64,000 nt of DNA, from positions 372,267,258-372,331,257 of the forward strand of contig CM068372.1 in assembly GCA_034769895.1 (NCBI GenBank), read 5' to 3'. Shown piece after piece: positions 1 through 10,897 of the stretch (the first letter of the stretch is position 1; every line of letters begins with the position of its first letter). This DNA comes from Magicicada septendecula (lineage: Eukaryota; Arthropoda; Insecta; Hemiptera; Cicadidae). Below the pieces are notes generated by a model. It had not been told where the DNA came from and ran no database searches. It saw only the letters and a program-made list of their open reading frames with translations. A program made the translations under genes and the position numbers.

Positions 1-670
1 CTCGTATAAATAAAATTAAAACGAAAATCCTGGCAGCGCGTCGACATTTGTAACCATAAAAATAGGGCCGAAATATATAAAATATAAATATAACCACTAC
101 CAGGACTTACCTGCTATTTGAATTTTACCAGAAGACCAAGGTCGCCACGATTATTTTTTATATAGGATAAAATATCGAAAACCTTTACACTTTACCTTAA
201 TAAAACGGACAATTTAGCAATCTGACCCACCCAATTAATAATTCAGAAAGATTCCGGAACGTTAGACGAATTTTTAACACAGAAATGAGGAAATGGCAAT
301 GACGAAATAACTTAAACTAACACATGGTTATTAAATGAACGCTTTACTTACTCTCATAAAGACGTAAATTCCTTATACACAACACAAAAGAATACGGTAA
401 CACATTAATTACTGGTTACATCGACCTTACCTTAAATACTATGTATTACAAAAGAAAGTAGCCCAGCTTTGCACACACACTCTATCATACCAATTAAACC
501 CCTTTTAAATATTATAGTCAATATAGAAAATAGTTAGCCTTTATACATTCCTGTTTCGTTACATTCACTAACTGTCCTGATGCCGACCGAACACGTGTTT
601 TAATGTCCGATTTCACTTTTGGCGTTTCGCACTTTCGCTACACTAGTTTATTACGTCGTTGATTTCACGA

Positions 671-736
671 GTCCCGGTCGGTATTAACGATATTGTTGTT
701 TCACATCACATCGTATAAAACAACACCGACCGGGAC
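671..736. repeat. Perfect 12-bp inverted repeat
   Basis: gtcccggtcggt at 671-682 is the exact reverse complement of 725-736, with a 42-nt spacer. It is GC-rich in an AT-rich setting. It could be a hairpin or the remnant of a small inverted-repeat transposon. No target duplication was found beside it. Confidence 0.6.
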
Positions 737-1599
737 GCCGACAGAGTTGTAAGCGTCTCTAACTGGGTGCGCCTCTAGCTGACTATATGGCGTCTCTGCT
801 TAAAGTCGACTGTGTGGCTGTGAACGTAACAGGTACATCTACCTGTTCCTGTAAGGAAGTTGTTCTTCAATGCCACGATGTTTCCGTCGTCGCTCCGGCT
901 TCATTTGTTGGGACGTAACCACTTTGTATATGGATTAAGCTAACATATGTGGATGACCAGAGCTTAATATTGGGCTTGGCTCTGCTGATGTCATTGGAAA
1001 GACCGGATTTAGCCATGACTTCCTGCCGCTCAAAAAGCACATTGTGGAATTTTATTCGTCCTAGGACATCCGGTTTTGTGGCTGGCTGCGTCACTCAGAT
1101 GTGTAGTGATACAGTTGCGTCTGTGTGCTGTTTACACAAGTACAGAGTTCTTAGAATTTTGGTGGAGGTAAATGCTTCGCTTGCCGGCTTACACAATAAC
1201 ACCTGCGTATCGCTTTTGTCTCACTGTTGCTCAACATCGTGCTGTTGCATGGAAAATATCGTTGCAATGCGTTCTATTATAACGGAATAAATGTTGTTAC
1301 CCAATAATTTTCACAACTTCTTTTTACAAGCCCGCACCAAAATGAAAGAAATAAAAATATAATTATCCCCTACTGTTGAAAATAAAAACACCCAAAATTT
1401 GACCCGCTACAGAGTTTTCATCAACGTATCTATGTGAGTCCGGGTTTTCTACACTGGCTTACAACAAATCAAAATACCGAGCACGGCTGGATGTTGAAAG
1501 TGATCTGAGGTGTGCATTATCACAGTTGGAACCAAACATTCAAAAACTTGTGAAAGAAAAACAGCGCCAGAAATTTTAACTGCAGTGAGGGCAGAAAAT

Positions 1600-1602
<3 letters not shown>

Positions 1603-1649
<47 letters not shown>
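1603..1649. repeat. CT/AG dinucleotide microsatellite
   Basis: An uninterrupted TC repeat of 47 bases, flanked by aat on the left and gtgagatt on the right. Confidence 0.97.
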
Positions 1650-1652
<3 letters not shown>

Positions 1653-2259
1653 AGATTATCCCCCCATTCTATTGAGATCTCATCATTTGAATATTTTTTA
1701 ACTGTTCTAGAACTGTTACAAATAAATAAACTTTAAATGATTTTGAATAATGTTATGGCCTTTATTTTATTTCTTTATAGTCACTTATGTGCATGCAGTA
1801 TCCAAATTGTTGCACCACCTGTTGTACGACACTTTTTTGTTAAAACACTCAAAATAAACAGTTCAAAATTGTTATATTATGTTCAACTGTTGTTGATTTA
1901 CCATTTTTTTTTCAACTCGTCACTGTTCTCTCACATTTTTAACCATTATTTTGGTAGGCCTATCATGCCTGCTTCGGCCTACCGTCCATGCCCGAGGCCA
2001 CGGTTATATTACATCCGTACGGTCCGATGGTGAGCTGGAGACTGCCCGAGCTTAGCCGCTTGGGGACGTTCATTCCGTGTTTTCTGCGCCTTTGAAAACT
2101 GGTTTCAGCCAGTTCACTACTTGTGTCCTGCCCTGGTGACTGGAAATTTCCGTTCTTGTTCGTCACATCTTTTTCAACAGAAAACGCGCTGTGTCGTTGG
2201 AAACACGTGGTGTTTGTATGCTTCACTGGTGACTTGAATTCAATTAGCTGCATTCCTCG

Positions 2260-2421
2260 CCTTATTTGGTCATCATCTGTCAACCTCGCACTGCACCATA
2301 TGAATCACACATGCTTTGTTACATTACCTTATTTGGTCATCGTATAACTCCCAATACTTCCCCATCTCTAACTAGATCTGTTTCGAGATGTTTTAAAATG
2401 GTACATGAATTTTGGTTACAC
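2260..2421. repeat. Left flank of the retrotransposon, first copy of a 162-bp direct repeat
   Basis: This non-element sequence ends in acac directly before the LTR and recurs at 10898-11059, also directly before an LTR. The two copies have the same length, and I see one substitution (tttcgagatg versus tttctagatg). It is therefore the target-site flank present twice, not part of the retrotransposon. Confidence 0.9.
2418..2421. repeat. Target-site duplication acac, left side
   Basis: acac precedes the TG of the LTR here. It recurs at 11056-11059 before the second full LTR and at 13817-13820 after that LTR's terminal CA. A 4-bp duplication is normal for Ty3/gypsy integration. Confidence 0.75.
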
Positions 2422-5194
2422 TGTAACCCCTCTTTAACTTAGGCAGTAAAAAAAAAAATTTTTTTTTTAATTTTTTTTTTTTGTTGAAAAGAGGGGCCAC
2501 AAGTTAATTAGAACTAGACCCAAAGCCTAGAGAAGCCAAAAATGTGCTGGATCCAGTGAGACGGGACTTGCAATGAAAACTCATAAATTAAACAATTAAT
2601 AAATCCCTTTTATTATTCTATCTCGCTTGGTAAACAAAATTAATAACAAAATCAATAAACATAACAGTCAGAAATTTATTATCCCCTTAAATGGTTAATT
2701 AAAATAATTTATACTCTTTCAACAAGGTCACCTGAAAATTATTAACACAAATAAATATTTTGTTATCTCTCTTTAAAAATGAATTAAAATTTAAAATCAT
2801 TACTATTCTTGAAATAAAGTTTCCTGCAAAATATTAATAATATAAAATTTATTTTCTTGTTCTCTTTAAAATGATCCATTAAACTTAATGGAGATAATTT
2901 TTATAGACTCCTTGATAATATTAATTATAATAACAATTCTCAAACAAATTAATTAAAAATTAAATAGTGACAATTCCACATCCTTGTTATTCAAGTTAAT
3001 TAAAATAAATCATTTTCTTAGAAGAAATATTCAGCAAAAATTAATTGAGATAGAATAAATACCTGTTATTAAAATTAAAAGGATATATAATCCTATGTTC
3101 CAACTTTCTTTTATAAAAACCCTATATCTAAACTCCCCTCCAAAAATACATCTAAATGTACAAAACATATAACCCCCCCCAAAATACACACACAAATGTA
3201 CAATACATCACATGTTCCACAATACAATACAATTATATAAAGATTCCTTGCCACGCCCTTTTCTTACCCCCATGAGGTATATTAATGATTCTTTTACGGA
3301 CATCCATGTTAGGATTACAAAACTTAATTGGTTCATTACACATGACATGTGTTTTAGAATATGCTTGTGCAACTCCAGTAGTCCCCAGGACATAATAAAA
3401 TCCAAACTTTGGCCAAGTGCCTAATACTGTTATACAATTCTGCCCCACTGGGCTCTATTACTGTGAGAAATAAAAATTTATAAAACAATGAACCCCCCCC
3501 CCAGTTATCATAATTAATGAATAGAGTTTATATATATATATAAACATTGCTAAGTAGTGAAAATAGAAATATGTCATGAATATTATAACCCTTTTAAAAA
3601 GTACTTTTGGCCCAGAGACCGACATGTTAGTTTGCCAGTTGATGCATAATTTAACCTGTCTCAACAACAAGTTTAATACTGTATGAACATGCACCCATTC
3701 AGGATTAAACTTGTGAAAATCCACCTAACTACCCCAGAAATTTCTATACAATATGAACCAAACTGAATTTAAAATTTAGAAAAATATATATATAATGAAC
3801 ACTAAATTGAACTCGAGAAATTACCAATTAAATGAATGACTTAAAAGCTGTAAAGAAACACATATACTGAAATAAGAGGAAATTATACGTTTGAATGTTG
3901 AACTGTCTAAGATACATGCCAGTCTCTGAGCTGACAATTTTACAACAAATTTAATAAAATTTACAAATAATTTTACACCCAGTTCACACACTAAACTGTC
4001 CCGTTAATTGGGGATCCAATTAAATGTTTAAAAACTTGAAAGTGTTGTGGTTGATAGATAGAACTGGTTCACTGGGTCTTATTGAGTGCTGACTCTACGT
4101 GTACATAATATATTGGTTTGAGATCACCTGATTTTTGTCCATGGGGGTGAGGTGGCAATCTCGTGGCTTACATTACAGGTGTTGGTGTGGCTTCCTCGCT
4201 ATTCCTCCGGCAGATGAAAAGAGAGCTTTATGGTGTTACAGTTTCAGGTCATGTTGTTAGGCTTTCTCTCGACTTGTTCGGTGGACCCTAATTACACAAC
4301 ATTATATATATCAGCCAGAGTACACAACACACTGCCCCGAGAAGTTCGCACACCCCCCCAAAACACATATATAAAGTTAACATAGCTTTAGAGCTACCTA
4401 AATATAAAACTTGACAAAGTTATATGGCCAACAGGCCCTCTTTGAAAATATTTAGTACCGTAAACCTTTATAATAATAACTTCACCCATGCGGGTTACCA
4501 TGTTTGAATTTTGATAGTTAATTATGGCTTGTTACAATTTTAATAGGCTTTATATTGGTCTGAATATATTGTTACCACGTGGTCCAGAAAGGTTAAATCT
4601 GATTACATCGTCTTTACTATATTAATTAATACGATTTGGTTATTATATGACTTTCAATGGGTGCCCCAGTAAGCTTCCTGATATGAATAAAGTTTTACTA
4701 TCAATACTAGTAAAAGTTGTATTCAACTTAGACCAAATTACGCATTGCACAACCGCCATGCGGTTTTTACAAGTTATCAGAAATCCACTTACTTAGGCCT
4801 ATTATACTAGACTTTCTTTAGTGAAACATTAAATACAATTAATATGAAAGTATTGGCGAGACTTACCGCAGTCGTGTATTTATCTAGCCTGACATAGTGC
4901 GAATGCTTAAAGGTGTTAAAATCTTCATCTTACCGGAGAAGAACAAGGCGGCCATTATCGATGGAGGTTGAAGCCAGACGAACTTAAACAGAAAAACTCC
5001 TGTCCATCTCGCTTGCCTACAGAGCCTGGCACCAGATGCCAGCACGTCTCAGGCACTTAATCAGCTGAGAATTAGTGCCTTATCTTCGCTACAAGAGTGC
5101 AGCAGCGATTAAAGCGCTACAAATTAGTACTGCGTTTAACTTACAAGCCGTTATATAATGGTTTTGCGCCGTCTCTACACTAGAGTTCGGCACA
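2422..5194 (-). repeat. LTR (3' LTR in element orientation)
   Basis: A 2,773-bp terminal repeat beginning tgtaacccctc and ending ggcaca on the plus strand (TG...CA). It is colinear with 11060-13816 and the match stops exactly at 5194/13816. Differences seen include t/c near 2542, c/t near 3063, c/g near 3440, a/g near 4683, changes around 4905-4912, and c/a near 5116, plus homopolymer lengths. No convincing ORF lies inside. A mixed poly-A/poly-T tract near 2447-2485 varies greatly among the three LTR copies. The length is several times that of most gypsy LTRs. Confidence 0.93.
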
Positions 5195-5204
5195 CCCTCA
5201 CCCC
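5195..5204 (-). promoter_or_regulatory. Polypurine tract (PPT)
   Basis: Directly next to the LTR end, the minus strand reads ggggtgaggg and then the LTR's TGTGCC. A purine run touching the 3' LTR is the expected plus-strand DNA primer of reverse transcription. Confidence 0.75.
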
Positions 5205-5557
5205 AAAAGGGCAACATAGTTGCCTCACAGTTAAACGCCGGGAGAGTACCCTGCAGTGTACCCCCTCCCCAAAACAAACCGGTGGACATCGTGGTTAGGT
5301 CGGTTCAGCAGCACTTGCTCTCAGGAGAACAGAGGCTCAGAAAGAAAACGAATGAGAAGAAAGAAGGTATGTAGTATGTAAGTGTGCGGGTGCTGCACGC
5401 TGACCTGATCAGGGTCAGCCCACAGCAAAGAGAGAGACAGCTAAAAAGACTAAGGAAAGGTTTCGGCGCCGGAGACTTCCGACCTCCTGAGGCTTGCCCA
5501 CTAACGCCAGAACACGACTGCCACCTTAAAAGGACCTCCGCCCTATCTCTACGGGGT
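5205..5557 (-). other. Untranslated segment between pol stop and PPT
   Basis: About 350 bases of internal element sequence follow the pol stop codon. Short frames on both strands show no domain, and there is no envelope-like ORF, so the element is organised as a non-enveloped retrotransposon. Confidence 0.6.
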
Positions 5558-7303
5558 CTAACCCCCTTCAAACGTTCTCGATTGCCCGCGACAGCATTTC
5601 AGTTTTGAAATGTGGCTTACCACCATTTTAGTATTGTCCCCCGGTACGCCCAGCCGGGCCGTCACCGGTGACGTGAATCCCAGGATACGGTATGGCCCCG
5701 ACCAGCGGTAGGATAACTTTGCGGCACGTTTGTCTGCGGCTGAGCTGAGTGGGTGGCTTTGGCAATACACCCAGTCACCAATTCGGAAGGGGTTTGGAAT
5801 TCGCCCCTGATTATAACGCCGACGGACCCGCTCGTGCGCTCGCAGCAAATTCTTCCGAGCTTCTTTCCACCTCTCCGCTGTTTTATTATTGGGCTCCCGC
5901 GGCAGAAGATCTTCAATATCCCACAGATTGGTCAACGGGAGTGCGGGCGAGAATCCAAACAGAATTTCAAAGGGCACGGCCTGATGACTATCGTGTCGGG
6001 CCATGTTGAAAGCTAATTGTAACCACTTCAGATTCTGATCCCAGGTGGTTTGTTGCTCTGCATGATAAGCAATCAGGGCGGACCGGAGATTCCAATTGAA
6101 TCTCTCCGCATGGGACGGTTGTGGGTAATAAGGGGAAGTGGTTACGTGTTTGATCCCACTGGCGAAACACATACGCCGGAATTCACTTGAAATAAACTGC
6201 GGGCCATTGTCCGAAACAATGATGGTCGGAAGACCGAAATGCTGAAACACTTGGTTTTGTAGCGCGTTAATGGTTAAACGAGCGGTTGCCTGCCGTAAGG
6301 GCAGTAGCCAGGCAAACTTAGAAAAAGCATCCACGCAAACAAGCAGGTAAGCATTACCTGACTTGCTACGGGGGAACGGCCCCACGTAGTCAATGAACAA
6401 CTTCTCCATCGGTCTGCTCGCCACCTCAGATGATAACAACCCTAGTTTGGTGTTCTGGGCAGGCTTGCTCAAGCCACAAAGATGACAGCTCTTAACCCTT
6501 GTCGCGATGTCCCTATCCATGCCCTTCCAGATAAAATGTTTCCTAATACTGGAAATGGTCTTAGAAATTCCCTTGTGGCCTCCTACTGGGGAATCATGGT
6601 AATAACTGAAGACCATGGGCACTAACTTGCTAGGCAGCACGATCTTAGGTGCACGTCCTTTTCTCTCTCTACAACAGAGGACTCCCTTGGACAAGAAATA
6701 AGGGGCCTGTACGTTACCCTCCTTGATATTTTGGATGACTGGACCCAGCACTTCGTCGTTTAACTGATGGGGTAACACATCAGTGAAGGCTAAAGGAAAG
6801 TCTAAAAGAACGGAACAGGGTTGCTCAGCTTGGGCATCACTGGGTTGGGAAAACATGCGGGACAAGGCATCTGCAACCACATTTTGAGATCCCCTAGTGT
6901 GTTGCACGGTGAACTTAAATGATGAGATTTTCACCACCCATCTACCAATTTTACCCAGTTGCCGGGGATGAGCCAGAAGCCATGAGAGAGCCTGATTGTC
7001 GGTCTCGAGCAGGAACTCAGCATGCTCCAGGAAACGCCTGAACTTGTCTAGAGCGTACACTACAGCTAAACACTCTAGCTCATAAACAGATGATTTTCGT
7101 TCTTGCTGGGTCAACGTCCGGGAAATAAAAGCCACAGGCTGCCTAGCGTCGTCTACAACTTGGGAGAGAACCGCCCCAAGCGCAACCGAACTCGCGTCCG
7201 TCTGCAGTATGAACGGCTTCGAAAAGTCGGGCATCCGTAACACCGGTGGGGAGATGATCGCTTCCTTCAATGTAGCGAAAGCCTTTTGTTGATTTTCCCC
7301 CAT
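5558..7303 (-). pseudogene. pol: pol, second part: RNase H and integrase (frame broken from RT)
   Basis: Residues count from the first Met, which is not a genuine start. RNase H spans about 28-150 with D36 (TDAS), E75/E77, D102 (TDNQ) and D145 (ADALSR). Integrase follows: zinc module H236, H243, C273, C276; catalytic core D305, D365 (SDNGPQF) and E400 (HAERFN), 34 residues between the last two; then a C-terminal GPY/F-type module near 530-570 (YRWSGPYRI). All catalytic residues are present. The reading frame lies -1 relative to the upstream protease-RT frame. The overlap at 7267-7303 contains a GGGGG run that appears one G short, so this is the 3' part of one pol gene split by a small deletion or a homopolymer error. 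Confidence 0.92.
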
Positions 7304-8766
7304 GTAAATTTTATGCCCTTCTTCCTCAGTTCGTTCAAGGGTGCGGAAATTTCGGCGATGTTCGGTATGAAACGTCGGTAAAAATTTACCATACCGACGA
7401 ATCTCGCTATGCCTTTCACATCCCTAGGGGGAGGAAAGTCACGGATGCCCTGTGTCCTCTCGGGGTCTACCGTAACGCCCCGGTGTGAAACTAAATGGCC
7501 CAAGAAAGAAATACTCTCTTGGGCAAAACGAACCTTCTCGGGATTTACAGTGAGACCAGCCTCTCTTAACCGACCCAACACTTCTCTTAGATGACCCAGA
7601 TGATCATCGAAGGTCTCGCTGTATACTAGTAAATCATCGAGATAGTTGAACACGAAGCGGAATTTCACATCGTGAAAAACCGTATCGAGAAGGCGAGTAA
7701 GTGTCTGGGCCCCCACAGCCAAACCCATGGGAACCCTTGTGTACTGGTACAAATTCCATGGTACACAAAAGGCCGTATATGGTCTACTTTCTTTGGCCAG
7801 AGGAATTTTATGATAGGCCGCGTTAAGATCGATAATAGTGAAATATCTGGCCCCACTGAACCAATCAAAGGCCGAATGTAAATCTGGGAGGGGAACAGAA
7901 TCCACCTCTATATTGGAATTCAACTTCCGATAATCAATTACCATTCTTTGCTTGCCCCCAGGCTTTGGTACTAAAAATGCTGGACTGGCATAGCTCGAAT
8001 GAGAAGGTTCAATTACCCCTTGTTCCAACAATTCTTGAACCTTCTCTCGCAGAATGGTCATCTTTGGAGGAGCAAATTTGTAAGGGTGTGACCTTACTAT
8101 TTTAGAATCTGTGAGACGTATCTTATATTCCAGCAGGTGTGTGAGTCCCAAAGTAGGAGTTAACACCTCGGGAAATTCCTCACACAAATGGTCTAAGGCC
8201 TTCTGCTGGGATGGAGTGAGATGATCTTGTGCAGAATCGGGACAAGCTACTTCTTGGATACCCGGCTTGGCGCCCTGGTACCCAAGGAACGGAATTAGAA
8301 CTTCCCGATTAAATTTAAAGAAACATTGGTGCGCTTGGATCTCCAGCACGAGACCACTTTTTGCGATGAAGTCGGCACCAATTATGCAATCCACTCCCAG
8401 AGCAGGAGAAACCAGAAAAGGCCACACCCAAGAAAACCCATCGATTTTAAATTTAAAGGTGGTAACCCGGGAGATAGGCAAGATTTCCCGGGATGCAGTC
8501 CAGCATACTGCAGATGACAAGTTCGACTCCTTAATCAAGCCCTGCTTTTCAAGGTCCGCATATACCCGAGATGAGATGATGGATCGGGCCGAACCGGAGT
8601 CAACTAAGGCTCTGAGCTGACCCCCTTTTACCTCGAGCGACAGAAAGGGGCAAACAGAAAGTTGTTGCGAGGTAGTGGACCGGACCTTGATGTTGGAAGA
8701 GTTGGGCACTAACAATTGCCTGGAGGTCTTCGGAAGTTGAACAGAATTAGAGCGGGGGGAAGACAT
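7267..8766 (-). pseudogene. pol: pol, first part: aspartic protease and reverse transcriptase
   Basis: Protease carries the active-site DSG at residues 56-58 and a second motif IIGADFI near 128-134. Reverse transcriptase runs from about 210 to 430, with D313 in IIDLNAAYH, the catalytic YLDD box at 375-378 and FLGH at 421-424; the connection domain follows. The frame is -1 to gag and is open upstream of the first Met to the frameshift site at 8796-8802, so translation probably enters by frameshifting rather than at the Met at 8764-8766. After W489-G490 the frame runs into a stop within nine codons because of the 1-nt break; RNase H and integrase continue in the other frame. Confidence 0.92.
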
Positions 8767-8802
8767 CCTCCGAAATATCTTCCCCTGTCTATCTAGTTTT
8801 TT
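8756..8802 (-). promoter_or_regulatory. -1 programmed ribosomal frameshift signal between gag and pol
   Basis: On the minus strand the heptamer A AAA AAC (8796-8802) sits in the gag frame immediately before the gag stop TAG (8793-8795), matching X XXY YYZ. Ten nucleotides later a perfect 8-bp stem can form between GGGGAAGA (8778-8785) and TCTTCCCC (8756-8763), with a 14-nt loop. A -1 slip here leads directly into the open protease-RT frame. The same heptamer type is a classical retroviral slip site. The spacer is slightly long compared with the usual 5-9 nt. Confidence 0.8.
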
Positions 8803-9002
8803 GGTGCTGGTCTAGACAAAGGTGGTGCTGGGCGCGCGCGCCCTCGCTTGCAATTTCTCACCACGTGTCCCGGGCGGTTACAATTATAACAAACCACGGC
8901 TTTCGTTTGCTCGCGGTTTCGAGCTAGCTGGGCCTGTCGGGGGAAGAAAGGCTCTCTGGGTCCTTCCGATCTCTGCGGTCTTGGTTCTTCTCCTCTACCA
9001 TC
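8793..9002 (-). pseudogene. gag: gag 3' part with CCHC zinc knuckle, beyond an in-frame TGA
   Basis: The gag frame continues unchanged past the TGA at 9003-9005 for 69 codons to TAG at 8793-8795. It encodes an Arg/Pro-rich stretch and one zinc knuckle, CYNCNRPGHVVRNC (C-x2-C-x4-H-x4-C) at 8850-8891. This is the expected nucleocapsid end of gag. Conservation of the knuckle and of the frameshift site downstream implies that the TGA is a recent mutation or a read-through codon rather than the true gag end. Confidence 0.85.
8850..8891 (-). other. CCHC zinc-knuckle motif of gag
   Basis: The minus-strand translation in the gag frame gives C-x2-C-x4-H-x4-C, the nucleic-acid-binding motif of retroelement nucleocapsids. 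It lies outside the longest uninterrupted gag frame. Confidence 0.88.
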
Positions 9003-10043
9003 TCACCTCGCGTGGTCACTCATCTGGATGGCCTTGGTCATGACGCAGAGCTGGTCCAGGTCAGCAAACCACCGCGGCCGCTCTGCAAAAACTAGACGTA
9101 GTCGGTCTTCGGCAGAGACGCCGTCGAGAATGTTCTGGACCACTTCCTCCTCCGACATGCCCAGTCCCAGTATACGAGCTACTTCCCGGATTCGTTGCAC
9201 GTATTGGGCTAATGTTTCGCCCCGCGCCTGCACTCTATAAAAATGACGATGTCGCAACTGCTCCATCAATCTACCAGGGACGAACGTCCCCAACACCACC
9301 CGGTGGAACTCCGCCACTCCACCTTTACGACGCATCACCTCCGCCACCCTGTCAGCCATTGTACCGCGACAATAGGGGAATATGAGTTCGAGCACCGTAC
9401 TTTCTGACATGCCCGGGTAGTCCACCAACTGGAAGACGGTCCTAAAAAAGGGTAAAAGTTTGTCCGCCTCCAGTCCATCTACGACTGGTAGTTGTTGAAT
9501 TATGTGAGAAAGTGGGTTGGGCAGCCTATGGTAAGACGCCGCACCCAAACCAGCGTGAACAGGTTCTATGTCTCTATAAGAGGAATTTACAGCTGAGACC
9601 GCGGACTCCTCAGCACCCGGAACCGGAGTGGATGCTCTAGCAGGTTGAGACCCCTGGAGGGTCGAGGTGATCTGCTGAATTCTTTCATTTATGTTATAGG
9701 GCGGCACAAGTTCGCCGCCTTGTGCCTGAAGATTCTGCAGCGTAAGTATCACGTGCTGCAGACGTTGCCGGATTCGCCGGACACCGATAGAGCACCCCGG
9801 TCCCTCCTCCAAACTTTCTACGGAGTGAGCTAACTCCCGCAGCTCCTCCCACTTCTCACTACAACTTTCCCACTCGCTCTCTTGGTCAGTAATGGTGACC
9901 TTAGAGAGCGTGTCACCCGCGGCCAGTGCTTCTCGAAGCTGCCGCCGTAAAATTTGAACATTGCCTCGAAGGTCTTTGCCCCGGGCCCGGAGCTCGAACT
10001 CAAGTTCATCCCGCAAAAACAGCTCGGGATTTAGTGCACTCAT
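9003..10043 (-). pseudogene. gag: gag 5' part (capsid region), ended by TGA
   Basis: An open frame extends from an upstream Met at 10097, but the Met at 10043 (residue 19) is a more natural start because the protein-like sequence begins there. The N-terminal part is charged and predicted helical (residues about 1-75 from this start). The C-terminal half is a typical retrotransposon gag capsid domain, with the run FYRVQARGETLAQYVQRI and the following IL-GV helices. It ends at TGA 9003-9005; the same frame then continues into the zinc knuckle. The PBS lies about 630 nt upstream. Confidence 0.85.
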
Positions 10044-10671
10044 CGTCGCTTCGCGGTCGGCACCAAAACAAACACACAACCTTAAAACTAAAGACAATTA
10101 ATACCGGAATCAGAAAAACTCGAGTACTAAACGTTCCTTCAAGTAGACTGCGGGTCCACCTACCGTTGCAAGGACCCAGCCCACTTACCTGAACTGCTCT
10201 CTCTCAACGACTGTACACAAATGGAACGCGACACACACACACTAACACACAACACGACAAAAACTCCGACCAACGAAAATTTTCAAAAATATCTCAATAT
10301 TTCTTCGGCTACCGTATATCGGAGGAGACCGACTGCCGATCGGGCCATACCGCATAATTAAAACACCTCCCCAAATATGGGCAAGGTAATACTTCAACCA
10401 TCTCCACCCAGGCACAGATCTGCGATAAGTCCCGTTTCTCAAGGAATGTCCCCTTCTAAAATTTCTCACCACGTGGCACTATCAACTATTCAAGGCGGGC
10501 AGTATATGTACATATATAACACAAAACCTTAAACCTAACAATAATATTCACCTTTAGATATAGGGCCTTTCAAAATTTTTCTAAGTTCCATTAGAACTCC
10601 ACAAATGTTTCCTGAGTTTGCAAGCCCCGTCACACCCACAGGAGCCACGGGTTGACCCTAATCTCAACCAC
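10044..10671 (-). other. 5' leader of the retrotransposon
   Basis: Internal element sequence between the PBS and the chosen gag start. It should hold the packaging signal; nothing specific is recognisable. A minus-strand frame at 10242-10472 has no known domain. Confidence 0.6.
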
Positions 10672-10683
10672 GCTCTGCTACCA
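10672..10683 (-). promoter_or_regulatory. Primer binding site for initiator-Met tRNA
   Basis: Two bases inside the LTR edge the minus strand reads TGGTAGCAGAGC. This is complementary to the 3' end of metazoan initiator methionine tRNA (GCTCTGCTACCA, from general knowledge). It fixes the orientation of the element and the position of the 5' LTR edge at 10686. Confidence 0.85.
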
Positions 10684-10685
10684 AA

Positions 10686-10885
10686 TGTAACCCCTCTTTA
10701 ACTTAGGCAGTAAAAAAAAAAGATTATTTTTTGAAAATTTTTTTTTTTTTAAAGAGGGGCCACAAGTTAATTAGAACTAGACCCAAAGCCTAGAGAAGCC
10801 AAAAATGCGCTGGATCCAGTGAGACAGGACTTGCAATGAAAACTCATAAATTAAACAATTAATAAATCCCTTTTATTATTCTATC
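10686..10885 (-). repeat. Truncated 5' LTR, 200-bp stub
   Basis: Sequence from tgtaacccctc onward matches the first 200 bp of the full LTRs and stops after attctatc, where those continue with tcgcttgg. In element orientation this is the last 200 bp of the 5' LTR; the rest, with any promoter, is missing. It is followed by about 12 bases (atattatctatc) resembling the LTR bases just before the break, then by the duplicated left flank. Confidence 0.9.
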
Positions 10886-10897
10886 ATATTATCTATC

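Larger units (their letters stand above)
1..2259. other. Non-coding AT-rich DNA, no gene recognised
   Basis: No open frame here resembles a known protein. The longest plus-strand frame (949-1290, 113 codons) is cysteine-rich without a recognisable domain, and minus-strand frames at 867-1094 and 1963-2283 are equally unplaceable. The part from about 540 to 1290 is richer in CpG than its surroundings and could be an old promoter or decayed element, but no motif decides this. It may be intron or upstream sequence of the IBtk-like gene further right; no spliced exon could be assigned. Confidence 0.5.

Noticed and set aside
787..924. Short ATG-initiated frame (46 codons) in the CpG-richer stretch
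   Set aside because: No resemblance to the start of IBtk or any other family I can recall; too short to stand alone.
949..1290. 113-codon plus-strand ORF
   Set aside because: Cys/Ser-rich without a recognisable family, and no splice or start context supports it.
5305..5571. 88-codon minus-strand ORF downstream of pol as an envelope remnant
   Set aside because: No signal peptide, fusion peptide or cleavage-site pattern; it overlaps the pol end and the untranslated region.
7290..7310. Programmed frameshift at the RT/RNase H break
   Set aside because: G GGG AAA does not fit X XXY YYZ with identical Ys, and gypsy pol is normally one frame here; mutation or sequencing error is simpler.
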